Assembly: GCA_028829895.1 (NCBI GenBank)
Contig: CM054178.1
Span: 108,092,558-108,156,557 of the forward strand
Direction: 5' to 3'
Source: Sinotaia quadrata
Taxonomy: Eukaryota > Mollusca > Gastropoda > Architaenioglossa > Viviparidae
DNA: 64,000 bases
Of this stretch, positions 38,301 through 58,484 are shown one piece after another. The translations under genes and the position numbers were made by a program. The first letter of the stretch is position 1, and each line of letters begins with the position of its first letter. A model generated the notes under the pieces. That model was given only the letters and a program-made list of their open reading frames with translations. It ran no database searches and was not told where the DNA came from.

Positions 38301-41300
38301 CAAGAAGTGTAAATGATTTTCTGCTCTTTTGAAGTAATATACTTTTTAAATGTCCATACACAATAATTAAGACTTCATGCAAACATGAGCATTTGAAAAA
38401 ATATACTTTTTACATGTCCACACACAATAATTTACACTTCATGCAGACATCAGCATTTGAAAGTAATATACTTTCTAAATGTCCATACACAATAATTAAG
38501 ACTTCATTCAAACATCATCATCTGAAGAAAATGTAAACTTTTGTGTTTTCTTTTAAAAAATTGAATATAAATATTTTAAAAAAATATATATGAACAAACA
38601 AAATGTAAACTTATGTATCAAATTTATATAAGATTATTGTACAGTAAGACACAATCTTATACTTAGGATAAGTTTCTTTAGGATTTTTAGGATAAGAATG
38701 CTAAATATGCTTTTAACATCTGAGTCAGCATTGTTTATCAAAATTTATGTGGCACTATTTTGTAAACAAATCATATTGTAGAATAGATGTAAGTGTGATG
38801 TCAGCATCTGAATTAATACAGTGGCACAAAAAGATGTTTAAATGATCTGTCAGAAAATGATGTCTTCCATATTTGCATGTAATTATTATAAAAGTGTGCT
38901 ACTGTATAAATTTTTATAAGCTTTTATATAACTTTATAACTAAAAACAAATATACATCTGATCAAATTAACCTTCATTAGTAAACTGAAGAAAAGTAAAG
39001 AATTTATTAAAGAATTTCTTAAAATAAGAAAGAATTAAACATGAAAAGTATTTTAAAGTATGTTTCCAATCTTAAAAGAATGAATCCCATTATTATCTAG
39101 CACAACAAAAATGCATAAACTTCACCATCCAGTTAAACTGTTAATTACTACTTTCCTGCCCCCATGCTTTCCCAAGCACTATTATTTCATCAACATCACC
39201 TTCATTTAAGTCAATATCCTTTGCATCTAAGTCTGTAGCCTGTAAATATTCTCTTATGTATAATCTTTTTGTTTAAAGGTGATAATGTACACAAAACCAT
39301 TTAAAAAGATGAAAGTACTACCAAACCCAAGCTACTTAATATGAATATTATTTCTCATGAAAGAAAGCATGGCATGTATTTCGATTAAGGGTAGTGCTTG
39401 AACAAATTTAAATGGAAATAACTACTTAATAACTTGGAAAGAAATTATTTATAAAAGTAATGTGAATTATATCCCTTTCTGACAAAGTAACTTACTTTAA
39501 CCTACCACAGGAAAACCATATTTTGTGAACAACACATTTGGACTATGGCATAGTACTTAGCAAAATTGGATCTACTAAAGTGACAACAAAGTGAGCTACA
39601 TATTATTTATTACAAATTAATTTTCATATTTTCAAGCAATTATTATAGAAATGTGTTTACTGCATAATTTTCTTTAAAGCTTTTATATTAGGTTGAAATG
39701 TAAAAGTTCAGTATCTGATCAAATTAAAAATTTCTTTATAAATAAAAAACAAAACATTTAACATTAAAAGAAATGCCAAAACTGAAAGTTTTAAATTGTT
39801 TTCCTATTTTAAAACTTTATCGCAGTTTAAAAAAAAAAAAAATCTAAAAGCAGTAGCTGAGAATCTTCACCATCACAGCCTGTTACAGCCCTAACCACCC
39901 CACCTACCTGATAAGAATTGTATTTATAAGAGAGAAAACAGGATACTGACTTACTTCAAAAATAACACTAGATATCATCAAAAGAAAATAAGGTCCAATT
40001 TAAAAATAAAAGGAATTATATCCCTTCAAAAGTTCATTCTTAAGTAACTCATCTAGATCTACTAAATAGTAAGCTGTGACATAATTGTGATAGGATTTGT
40101 CTTTGAAACTTTTTCCACCAACAACACAACTTATTACATATCAAATATCAAAGTTACATATCACAGCAATAAAAGAACAGTTCTTTTTACTGCTAGTGTG
40201 ACAGTCCACATAAATTACACTCACTCATTTAGCATCTCTCCAGTGTCTTTATCCATTAGCCTGAGAGTGCTGTCCTGGCTGCTGACCAAACAGCACTGAT
40301 CATCTCGTGTGAAAGTTACACTCGTTATAGCTTCTGTCAAAGAGTGAAGTAAATATTAAACTGATTCAATTATACAAGTTACATTATTAAATTGATGACT
40401 GTGTCTTATACAATTAATGAATTAAAATATGTGTAAATGGCAAATATGTGCATGGAGGTGGAGAAAAAATAAGTAAAATACTGTCCATCTTCTAAATAAA
40501 GGAACTGCGTGCTATGTCATGTAAAGTGTAGTCTTGTATATATGCCCCTTCCTAAGCTGAGAGTGATAAATGCATGCATTTACCCCTGACTATAGTGTAT
40601 ATCCTCTTGTACAAACTATCATCATATTTATCTGCTGCTTTTCAATTACATTTTCCATTATTTATTAAATTTTTTATATGTTGAAGCTTTTCTCAATGTG
40701 TATGTTTTCTCAATGTGTATATTCAATATTATTTATTAATTTAAATTCATTGAAAAAAGGCTAAAACTATTTTTACATTTGGACATTTTAAAAAATATAC
40801 AAATATTTATTACCTCTATAAAACTACTTAGTATAATAACTTTCTAAGATATTTTCTGTATTGTTTATATTATCAGAAAATCACAATCATGCTGTAAATG
40901 TTAACTCTGTACACAATGATATTTATTGAAACTTGAAACAGGAAACTGTCCATATACATATACTGATTGATAATTACATTCAAAATTTATTTAAATTGCT
41001 AATTTATTCAAAAGAAAATATAGCACAAAGCTATCCGTTTAAATTACTTTTTGCTTTGAAAACTTGGAAAAGTGAATATTTTCCCATCTGCCCTTTACAT
41101 AAAATACAGTTACCTAATGAAAGACAATTTGATATGAATGCACACAAATGTTCTACTTCTCTTACTTCCAATACAATCAACAAAGAGTTTTCCCATGCGC
41201 AGGTCATACCGCCTGAGGCAAGCATCTGCAGATCCAGTAAGGATCTCATGATCTGATACCTGAATACTGGTCACACTGTCCTTAGCTTCATCTAAAATCT

Positions 41301-44300
41301 GTAGTGAAATATACACATGAATACACGTGTGTTCAGTCACAGTATTTGTACATCAATGACATGTACGAGTGAGAGATTACAACATAATAATACATAATAC
41401 ATAATATTAATAATAATATTAATATACAAATAATTAAGAGAAAATTAATGATTTAAAACTAGAATCATAAGAAATCAAATGTTTTAGGGGCTAATTAAAT
41501 TCAAAGCCCATGCAAAATTTAGATTTTGACACATCTAAACTATTAATGTGCTCAGCATGACATTTTAAATTTCAGTTTAGTATTTCAGTTAATTATATTT
41601 TTTAAAAGCTAGAAATTTTAGAGCTTAAGAAATTATGATATTATAACTAGTAATTGGATGTCATTCAATAAAAAATCCAGGAAATATTTAAAACCAATAT
41701 AACTTCCATTCAGAGATGTTGATTTCATTAAATGATACCTAAGGAAGACGTGCACTATGGATCTAAAAGTTACCTGGATCGGGATATAACTACGACTGCG
41801 TGTATCCCAAGCTCTTACTGTGCTGTCTATAGAGCCTGAGAGAATGACGGTAGATTCTTCATTGAATTTTATACAATTAACAGTACCTGGTTAAAAAATA
41901 TCAACAAAATGCAAAAAATTTCAAATGGTTCTGATGACAGTTGTATTAACTTGATCTTAAATTTTTGGATAATCAATTGGCGAATTGGTCTTGTACAATG
42001 AAATACCTAAAATTATATTAATTATCTCAGTTATGTAACAGTGCCCTAAGATTCTATATTTTAAAAAAATGAATATGTTTAAATAAATGATATGTCCGCT
42101 GAAAGCTTCTCTTTTTTCTTGAGCTCATTACATTTAAAAAACAAAGGCAAAATATTTTATTGAATATATGCTAATGTTAATTTTATATATACCTGGAAAA
42201 GAAAGTACTGAAACAACATAAAAATAAAATATAAAATATTTTAAATTATTTTTCATTGCCAAGAAAACTTCAATGGAAGACAAATATAAATGTAAACAAT
42301 TATAATAAACATTGATTTAGGTACTACCGAAAAGCTCATAAAAATATAGTTCATTTGCATGATCTCTAAGTTATACACAAATAGAAAAGTTTGTTTGCGC
42401 AATCTCTATACAGCTAAATCCCAGGCTTTGATAGTCTTGAGTTATATAAATATAAATCCATATATCCAAATATAAATCCATAGGAAAAAGTGTCATATTT
42501 ACTGACATTCACTCCTTATTATGAACTGAGTTGAAGTAGTTCTACTGCAGATGAAATACACCTCTAAGCATCTGTGAGGAAATGAGTGTCACTGCAATTT
42601 ACAATTGGGTCAACACACTATTTGCATACAAATTCTGACTTCTTGTACAAAATTAAGTTATGAATGCCTTTAAGAATAACCTGGAAATTGCCTGCAAATG
42701 TATTTGCACCTGCATGATCTCTATATTCATGTGTACAGGAAACAAAGTTCACCTACAAAAACTATGTTTGAATGTACATGAAGCAAAAAATTAACATTCA
42801 AGATCTCTATATTCAAGAAACACAGTTCACCTGCATGACCTCTATACTTGCGCAGTGCTTGACCAGATGAAACATCAAACAGCACAACAGTTTTATCCAT
42901 GCCCCCAGAACATATCTGGCTGTTGTCTCCTGACCCCTGTGCATCCAAGACTTCATGTCCATGACCTGTGTATGCCTTGAGGAAGAGTGCACGGTGTGGG
43001 TTCCAAAGTTTGACTGACTTATCACTTCCACAGGTAAGGCAGTACTTACTGTCCGCTGTCATTATTAATCATAGTATTCTTTAATTTTCAATACACTCAT
43101 AATTACTTTGCATGGATTTTATTTAAATAAATAACAAAATAATATTTTTTAAATGTAAACAAATCTTTGTATTTTACTACTTTAATCAATTCCATGCTTA
43201 CATGGAATTGATTAAGCAAAGTTATTTTTCAAAGGAAACTTTTAAAGAAGAAACTTCCTATGCCAGTTAGTTATATTAATAAAAACACCTGTTCTACCCG
43301 CCTTTAAAAAGTATAAATAATGTTCTCTGTGAACATAATTAAAATCTTAATATATCATAACAAATTATGACATGATACAGATGTGATATTGTTTTGTAGG
43401 TTGCTGTTTATAAAATCAAATTTGTTTCATATTTTAACACTTTATAACAGTATCTATAGACTATAGTCTTTTGGTTTTAGTCATAAAAAATTACTAAATT
43501 ATATATTAATTTGAAAAACATAGGTAAAAAGCTATTAAGTGCACCATGTCTGGAATTGGTCTTTGAGTTTGATGCTCCTACTCTTTCTTTTAAAAATATG
43601 TAAAGTACATGGTAAAAATGTGATAGGCAACTCCTAATAGAGTAATAACTAATAAAACTACAACTACAGTGAAACCTCGCTATAATGCAATAATTGGGAT
43701 CTATTAAAATCAGATCGTGTTAATGCAGGTTTTACAATATTTTTCTTTTTTCCAAGAACATTTGTATTCATCATTTCATATCTAATGTAAAAAATCGTGT
43801 TATTATCAGACAAATATTAAATGGAATGCATTATTAAGATATATTCGAAATAATGAACGGATAATATATTTTTAGGTTATTAGTTTGCATTAAATAGTTT
43901 TACTAATTATTATTTGTTTGTACGATAATACACACTGACCGATGATACCCCGACTGACGTTATATCATGAATAGTGTATCAACACCGCCCCGTGACATAC
44001 ACGATACAGTTCATCCATGATGCCTGTAATTCCATTGAAAAAATCGCACACATTAAAAATATTCAATAATTTTGTCACACATCATTGTGTCTGAATTCAA
44101 CATATACTTAAAATCAGATTTTTTTCCAGATAGGAGAAAAATACACGTATACGAATTTTAAATTTCAGGAATCATCCCCAAATGAAGTTATATATTTGTT
44201 ATACTCTTTTTTTACGTACTTTGAAAAAAATTCACGTGCAAATGAATGTACGAATTTTCGGGAGCAATGCCACGACCGCATTATAATTATCCGAATTTGC

Positions 44301-44701
44301 GTTATCGCGGAGTTCCACTATAGGGCCTACCATAATACGATAAAATCTATAGGCAAAACAGAAAAAAATAAATGCTCGTTTTAACCAAACGAAACATGAA
44401 AATATTCCTGGAAATATTTCTGGGTACATAATACAAAAAACAAGTAGGCCTATAGGAGTCGACATTTCGACTTAAATACTTTTAATAGTAACACTAGCAG
44501 GACATTAGGATTTTAACATTGAAATTAGTAAATCGATTGATGTATGAAAAACGTATTTGAAAAGATGGCTTGTTATAAACTCTTTAATTGACAAAATGTA
44601 TACTCTTTTCATTTACCACTAAAACGAACAGCTCGAACTGCTCCTTGCTTGCAATCAATTACATTTCCCTTAAGGTTTGGAATAGAATAGCTCATTGTCA
44701 T
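35395..44701 (-). CDS. WDR83: WDR83/MORG1, WD40-repeat scaffold, seven coding exons
   Basis: Coding exons in transcript order are 44617-44701, 42831-43055, 41774-41886, 41166-41298, 40225-40333, 37744-37858 and 35395-35538. All introns are GT-AG, and the joined frame is 924 nt (307 aa plus stop); the human protein is about 315 aa. Seven WD40 blades are visible, ending in CGSDKSVKLWN, CSGGMDKTVVLFD, LSGSIDSTVRAWD, LTGSADACLRRYD, VSSQDSTLRLMD, FSGSEDGNVYIWD and ACTHKIYLWH. The family is a MAPK-pathway scaffold (MORG1) that also co-purifies with spliceosomes. Two in-frame ATGs (44701 and 44695) could start translation; the second gives 305 aa. It is divergent from MAGOH. The last exon is identified by frame, by a good acceptor (TCTGCAG) and by the EPCLLTA motif shared with vertebrate WDR83. 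Identity is near certain; the exact start is not. Confidence 0.96.
38322..38525. repeat. 64-65 bp tandem repeat, three copies, WDR83 intron 5
   Basis: The ATATACTTT element recurs at 38337, 38401 and 38466, each time followed by TGTCCA-ACACAATAATT. Otherwise the 2,366-bp intron is AT-rich sequence without other notable features. Confidence 0.8.
42700..42845. repeat. Degenerate duplication carrying the WDR83 exon 2 splice donor
   Basis: The donor context AGGTGAAC, followed by TGTTTC-like sequence (minus strand, 42825-42832), recurs about 78 bp into intron 2 (42747-42754), with matching flanks that include CTCTATATTCA. Weaker related copies appear near 42355-42420. Confidence 0.6.
43182..43215. 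repeat. Perfect 15-bp hairpin in WDR83 intron 1
   Basis: TTAATCAATTCCATG (43182-43196), the 4-nt spacer CTTA, then the exact reverse complement (43201-43215). It lies 127 bp upstream of exon 2 in the transcribed direction. Confidence 0.85.
43667..44320. mobile_element. Pogo/Tigger-like non-autonomous DNA transposon (MITE) in WDR83 intron 1
   Basis: The left end reads CAGTGAAACCTCGCTATAA. The right end, read on the minus strand, is TAGTGGAACTCCGCGATAA, an imperfect inverted copy of about 19-24 bp. TA dinucleotides flank both ends (43665-43666 and 44321-44322), as expected for a TA target duplication. Pogo/Tigger termini typically start CAGT and contain an AACC-TCG core. The 654-bp interior has no transposase frame. 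It lies wholly within an intron. Confidence 0.65.
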
Positions 44702-44980
44702 ATGTTTATGTTGCTCTGATGCTTTTAAATGAGAATTACCTCCCATGTAATGTAAAATTGGGAATTACTTCCCATGCATGTAAAGCTAACCAATATTCGT
44801 ACAAATATATTCTATATTATGCAAATATTGCAGAATTTTAATAAAACTGAAAGAATATTACAACATTCGAAATACACAATTTGTTAAATCTATAGCAACA
44901 AAATAGTTCTCAAGGTTTGGGTTACACCGGAAGTATACTCAAACTCTGCCCCGGCACGAAAGCGGTGTGTAGACTATAAG
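44702..44980. promoter_or_regulatory. Bidirectional promoter between WDR83 and MAGOH
   Basis: This 279-bp spacer separates the divergent start codons. It contains ACCGGAAGT (44926-44934), an exact ETS/GABP core typical of bidirectional housekeeping promoters, and CCAAT (44790-44794). No convincing TATA box is placed for either gene. On the WDR83 side there is a diverged direct repeat (GAATTAC, then TCCCATG, then ATGTAAA) at about 44733-44783. The 60 bp next to MAGOH are GC-richer than the rest. Promoter function is inferred from position and motifs. Confidence 0.75.
44926..44934 (+). promoter_or_regulatory. ETS/GABP-type site ACCGGAAGT
   Basis: Exact core match 47 bp upstream of the MAGOH ATG. 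It probably lies near the MAGOH transcription start. Binding is not demonstrated. Confidence 0.55.
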
Positions 44981-52535
<7,555 letters not shown>

Positions 52536-55250
52536 GTTTGCTGTATTATTATTATTTTTTTTGTCCTTCACATTTCCATCATTGTTTTTCTTCATTGTCA
52601 TATAATTAAAATGAACAGTTCTTCATTTTTAGTTTTTGTCTTTTCTACAGCAATTGGAGTGAAACTTTCAGTGTCATTTTGTTTTCTGTGCTACTCTTGG
52701 GATAATGCACAATGGCTGACACATTACATTAAAAAAAAAAAAATAGTTGATTGATAATGACTGTCATAATTTGAACAGTCTGTATTTAGAATTATCCATT
52801 TAAATCATAGTCACTAATCACTTATCTGAATATTGCTATCATATTAGGGTTGGTATATGATCGATGGTGTGCAACACTCTGGGCACCTGGCATCTCTGGG
52901 CAGATCAACAACAAGTAGATTTGCAGAAAAAATGGACAATATGGTTCAGCCCTAATCACACTCATTCATGTTTGATTGGGTATGGACAGTGAAAAGAATG
53001 GAGAGAAAGCCTGTTGAATGAACTGATGGCTTAAATAAGTGCCAACTTTTGAAAATCTATGCACAAACTTTTTTATGGCAATGTAACATTCCCTACACCC
53101 ACACCCATGTCCATTAATTTATTCATTAAACCAGCTTTTCATTTATTCATTAAAATATATTTTAAAATTTATTAAAACATTTTCCTCCACTTTTCTTAAA
53201 TCAACACCAAACTTGAAAAGCTTAATGAATTTCTTAGTGAAATATATATTATACAAAAATTAATAAGAAAAGGACAAATTACATTTAAAAAGTTCAAGAT
53301 GAAATTGACAAAAGTTAATGAATTAGTAACATTAACATTGCTACTTTAATATTAAGAATGCAGTTGTTAAAAATTCAATACAATTTGTTGATTCTCTTTG
53401 TTTCATTCTTTTCTTTTTGTTGTTTATATTTTTGCAACTTTCCTAACATGTTCAGGTGTAACCCTAGCATAATTTGTGGTATTTTTGTCAAAATGTTGTC
53501 ATTTTCAATGAAGAAATTTATTGATTCCGTAGCTTGATTAAAATCAATCTATTTCTGTGATGGAACTATTCAATGATTGATAACATGTTAATCTTCTGCT
53601 TTTATATCTTTGTTTACAGAAAAGTCTGTTAACTAAATATTTAGATCTAGAGAAAACTATATTTAAATAATTATTAGAAATTATATTTATCTTAACCTGT
53701 AATGCTTTTGAAAATTTATATTGTATTTTGAAATATACAGTTATCCGTTTTTGTTTTCTTTTTAAATGGTAGAAGTCGTTCCCTCAGATACAATGTAGCA
53801 GAATGTTTGTTCAAGCATAAGTGTCGTGGGAAGTGACTCTCTCTTCCTTTCAAATTCAGATATATTTATTTTTGGTCAAAAATATTTTGTACTGTGTGAA
53901 GCAGAAGGTGATGACCTTGAGCTGGATGGAATTGAAGAGTCATTTCTGCTTCCTTTTCCTTGGGTAATGTCCAAGAACATTATCTGTTTAGACCTCTCAC
54001 AGGAAATGGAAATATATACAAACATCAAAATATGCAAAATTCAGGAGAGTTGGCAGATAATTTCTTAATTTGCATGGTATTAAGATGTGAAGATACTAGA
54101 GAGATGAAGAGCATTTACTGAATAGCTGAGCCACATATAATTCTCTTCATTGTAGTATTTTTAGTTTATCAACAAATGATAACAAAACATCTGTTTATTT
54201 TAGTTTGGTATCCTGAAAAAAATGTTTATGTTGGTAAAAATTAATTATATATATTTATTAATTCTTCACACTAACTGTAAGAGTTTGCTTGTTAACCTGT
54301 GACTGGAGTTAGTGCTGTTTTCTTTTTCTTTTAAAAATAAAGAAGCAATTTTTGTATCAAGTTCCATGTATTAAACTGTTTTAAAAATTAAAAATAAAAC
54401 TTATGTATACATTAACAGTTTAACTTAACAATGAACAATGCAGATGATTGAAAAGATAAAGTATTTGGACAGCATATTTGCATGTCACCCAAAGCAAATT
54501 AATTCCCGCAATCCAATCCATTTTTTAATATTTTTTCCTGTTTTATTTTATAAATCTTAAAACTCTCTCGTTATGATTCGTTGTACCAATAAGTTATAAA
54601 ACTGGTTGTGCAAGTGTATTTTTGAGGATTGAATATAAAAACTAAGTAATAAAATCTACACAACTTGAAACAAAATAATTAAATTCCAATGGTTTAAAGT
54701 AAACAAAGTATCCAGCATACAAAGGGTTAATATTCACAGTAGAGGAACTACAGTAATTTGTGCCCAAAATAAATCATTGCTCTCTTAATGTATTGCCCCC
54801 TTGAATCAATAGCTCCACACTATTTACATTTCACACATATATTAATGATGAACTCTTTCACATTTTAATAAATATCTTGGTGACATCCTTTAACATTCTT
54901 GGAGTGATTCAGATACAAGGTTTTTCCAACACACCATTTAGTAATAATTTTTTGAAATTTATTTATTTTATTTTTCCTTTACTTTTTATTATTATTTAAT
55001 TTTGTTGTAGTTGAGGGGTGTTAATGAAACTCGGTGGTGTACCTAAGAGATCAACAAATGTATGCAATATTAAATACAAAATGTTGTTCCCTTTTGTTTG
55101 TTTACCATTATATATACTATTTAACTTATTAAATGGGGATTTTATATAGATAGATAGTAAGGGTCAGATTGTGGCCAAATGACGCCTGCCATCATCAGGC
55201 AAAATGTCCACTCTTTTGAGTAAACTCTGACTGAGTAGGCATTTAATACT
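52536..55250. other. MAGOH 3' flank, no further gene seen
   Basis: AT-rich sequence that probably contains the MAGOH 3' UTR. An 80-codon open frame at 53826-54068 has no recognisable domain and sits in AT-rich sequence. It is probably UTR or chance. Confidence 0.4.
52605..52610 (+). terminator. Candidate MAGOH poly(A) signal ATTAAA
   Basis: ATTAAA lies 70 nt after the MAGOH stop and is followed by a T-rich stretch (about 52626-52648) resembling a downstream element. A longer 3' UTR ending at AATAAA 54336-54341 is possible. Confidence 0.4.
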
Positions 55251-56494
55251 GTGGGCTAATTATAATGCAACATTTGCTAATGTGTGCAAAGTGTCTTGTG
55301 ACATTAGCCAATGTGTGAAGACCGTAATGTGACATTTGTCAATATGTATAAAGTGTAATGTGACATTGGTCACTATGCTAAATATAATGCCAGGTAAAAT
55401 ATATTTTACTGTACGGAATGTATAATGCAAAATGTATGGAAAATGTAATTTTATCTCATTATTTGCATATAAAATTAAGACCTTCAAACAAAATCTGTAT
55501 GTACGTGACACATACAAAATAAATACTCAAAATAAATGCAATCCGTGAATATATTTAATGTTAGACATTACAGTTATGCCAAAAGTGCATGTGAAATCTT
55601 ATTATCTATAATGTCAATTTGTCTGCCTGGACGTCCCTACATGAAGCATTATACTTCACATTAAACTTAAATCAGACTATGCAAGAGTGTATACCCTTCA
55701 CATTCTGGGATTCTAAAAGCATGACCCTTGATTTTCCTAATCACCCGAATTAGAAATAGCTTCTAAAGTGGAGACTTACTTGGGGCTGCAATGCCTGAAA
55801 TACCTCGTTAATCATCATATTAGCCTCCAGATTTCTGTCTACCGGTAAATCATTGCGATTGACTGAAAAGAAATTACTGTTCACTCAAACTTTAGACTCC
55901 ACAAAAGGATTGCACAGTTTCTTCTATAAGCGTTCTGCTTGGTATTAGACAACAGAAGTTACGGGTGCTTCACATATCTGAGTCCTACCCACCCTTGTAA
56001 TCAAGTAGTCCATCCATCCCACAATTTCACAATGGCTTAAAATGTCTTCCAATTGCTTCTTCCCGAAGTGACACAGAAGTATGATATACAGCAATACAAG
56101 TTATATATGAGTTTAAACGTACAAAACAAACTCACACAACTAAATATGTAGGCATTGAGAAACTTGGTATGTTATTTGGACTGTTGTCTTTGAATATTCA
56201 TTTAAAATCTGCTGGGATATTAACGTGAAATTTTGACGTAAAATTACTGAAAATAAATTTTTTTTTTATTTTACACACCTTTACCGTATGCATTTTAATT
56301 CAAAATAACCTGATTTTTTTATCAAACCGTTCCTTTTTAAGCCGTAGGACATCTCTCGAGTTAATCATGATTGGAAAACCCGCCTTTTGAGTGATTCATT
56401 TTCAAAACTACTTATAGCTTTACAATGACATCCTTAATTCCGTCACAAAAACAAACTGTCCTGATACGTGATTACATTTTAAGCTCATTTTCTG
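55251..56494. other. Intergenic with a weak GTGACATT repeat
   Basis: GTGACATT-type units at 55298, 55329 and 55370 form a degenerate repeat (about 55260-55395). No gene seen. Confidence 0.4.
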
Positions 56495-56652
56495 AATATA
56501 GTTTGTAGTATACACGCTGATTTCTTAATATAGTTTGTAGTATACACGCTGATTTCTTAATATAGTTTGTAGTATACACGCTGATTTCTTAATATAGTTT
56601 GTAGTATACACGCTGATTTCTTAATATAGTTTCTGGTATACACGCTGATTTC
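56495..56652. repeat. 32-bp tandem repeat, five copies
   Basis: AATATAGTTTGTAGTATACA followed by CGCTGATTTCTT at exact 32-bp spacing. The copies are nearly identical. Confidence 0.94.
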
Positions 56653-57524
56653 AAATGCGTGTGACTTACTCAGATTAACGTTAGAGATATAAGCCTGCTA
56701 CGAATTAAATTAGAGCGGGTCAGATGTGTTTAAATCACTAAAAGAGCGCCTGACTTTCCCTTGTACTAGTGTGTTAAACTATTTTTTTCTTTAAAAACGT
56801 GGCTCTAGCCCATACATTATGCATAGCCCACATACTCGCGACCTGAACACACCAGAATTATGTGTGAGCATAAGCTACTTTAAAAACGAGGGGACAAACG
56901 GAAAGAAAAGAGTCAGAGCAGTGGGCGTTTGATGTTTTGGTGGAAATGGTTGTGAATACTATTGTATATTTTGTTGTTGCTTAACAATGGTGGAGTTATA
57001 AGAAAGTATCAAACTATTTGGACCAGCCAGCAGTTCGGTAAAATTTATGGTTTTCCTCCGCGTAGGGAAGGTTTAAGCATTACCTTGTTGGTTCAAGATC
57101 ACAGTCTTTTTAAAATGTGTTGTGTTTGAATTTGCAATATTCGCAAGTAATCCCACTCTTTAAACCAAGTTTCTTATTTTATTTATTTATTTATTTTCCA
57201 TTTTTATTTACTCTTTACTTTTCAGGATTTGTAAATCTAATGGGTAAACAATATATATGTAATTAAATGCACAAGACTACTAATCGTTCACAAATAAACA
57301 TACTTTATAAATGATTGACTGCTTTAAAACAAAAGCTATTAAGTAATGGCTAATTCTTTAAAATACCAGAGAACTATTAATCACTAATTAGATCTTAAAA
57401 ACATCTTAGAACTATTAATAAATGGCTACTTCTTGAAAACATCATAAAACTATTACCCAATGTATACTTACAAACATTATAAAACTATTAATCACTGTTT
57501 ATATCTTGAAAATTTCGTAAAGTG
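56653..57524. other. Intergenic, nothing recognised
   Basis: AT-rich, with a (TTTA)n run at about 57176-57195. Confidence 0.4.
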
Positions 57525-57760
57525 GAAACCAATGACTTCTTTTTGACAATATAATAAACTGTTAACCAATGAATACTTCTTAAAAACAACAGAACTAAAA
57601 CTAAAACCATTGACTTCTTTTTGACAATATAATACAACTGTTAACCAATGAATACGTCTTAAAAACAACAGAACTAAAACCATTGACATCTTTTTGACAA
57701 TATAATACAACTGTTAACCAATAAATACGCCATAAAAACGACAGAACTAAAACCGTTAAC
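57525..57760. repeat. About 75-bp tandem repeat, three copies
   Basis: The units carry TTTTTGACAATATAATA-AACTGTTAACCAAT and AAAACAACAGAACTAAAACC, at roughly 75-77 bp spacing. Confidence 0.85.
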
Positions 57761-57888
57761 TATTTCTTCAAACGCTTGACAAATGTACTTACTGAAAACA
57801 TAATGCAACAAATAGTTAACGTTACACTTTCGAAATATAATAAAACTGACTACGTCTTGAAAATAAATGAAACTAGGAATCAACAACA

Positions 57889-58055
57889 CTTCTTGAGAAC
57901 ACAGTATAACTATTCACCATTACTACTTATTGAAACATAACCAAAATGTTAACCAACGACTTCTTGAGAACACAGTATAACTATTCACCATTACTACTTA
58001 TTGAAACATAACCAAAATGTTAACCAACGACTTCTTGAGAACACAAAAGAACTAT
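57889..58055. repeat. About 71-bp tandem repeat, about 2.3 copies
   Basis: ACTTCTTGAGAACACAGTAT followed by AACTATTCACCATTACTACT occurs twice, and a partial third follows. Confidence 0.88.
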
Positions 58056-58059
58056 TCAT

Positions 58060-58255
58060 CAATGACTTCTTGAAATATAGTGCAAACATTCATCAATGAC
58101 GTCTTGAAATATAGTGCAAACATTCATCAATGACGTCTTGAAATATAGTGCAAACATTCATCAATGACGTCTTGAAATATAGTGAAACATTCATCAATGA
58201 CGTCTTGAAATATAGTGCAAGCATTCATCAATGACGTCTTGAAATATAGTGCATG
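58060..58255. repeat. 33-34 bp tandem repeat, six copies
   Basis: CATCAATGACGTCTTGAAAT followed by ATAGTGCAAACATT. All but the first copy carry TGACGTC, one base short of a full CRE. Confidence 0.93.
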
Positions 58256-58484
58256 TTTTTGTTTTTTCCTCACATTTGTTTATACTACTTGTAAAAGCAC
58301 TGACCATCCGCACCTCAGCTAAATAATTATTTGCACTCCGATAAGAACTTGGATCTGTTTCTATTGAACATTTATTTGTTTTATTAATTTAGATATACAA
58401 TGCAATAATCCTTTATATAAATACTCCCATACATACATATGAAATATATTAAAGTGGATTACACTCCTTTACTCACTGACACAT

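Noticed and set aside
40321..40333. Use of the second AG (40331-40332) as the main exon 5 acceptor of WDR83
   Set aside because: It gives one residue fewer than the conserved spacing in known WDR83 proteins, so it is kept only as an alternative.
41031..41249. Open frames opposite or beside WDR83 exons
   Set aside because: They are shadows of true exon 4 in other frames, as are those at 42813-43031 and 52404-52601.
53826..54068. 80-codon frame downstream of MAGOH
   Set aside because: Low-complexity AT-rich codons and no recognised domain. It probably lies in the MAGOH 3' UTR or is chance.
57080..57100. GGTTCAAGATC as a tRNA B box
   Set aside because: No matching A box or cloverleaf was found upstream.
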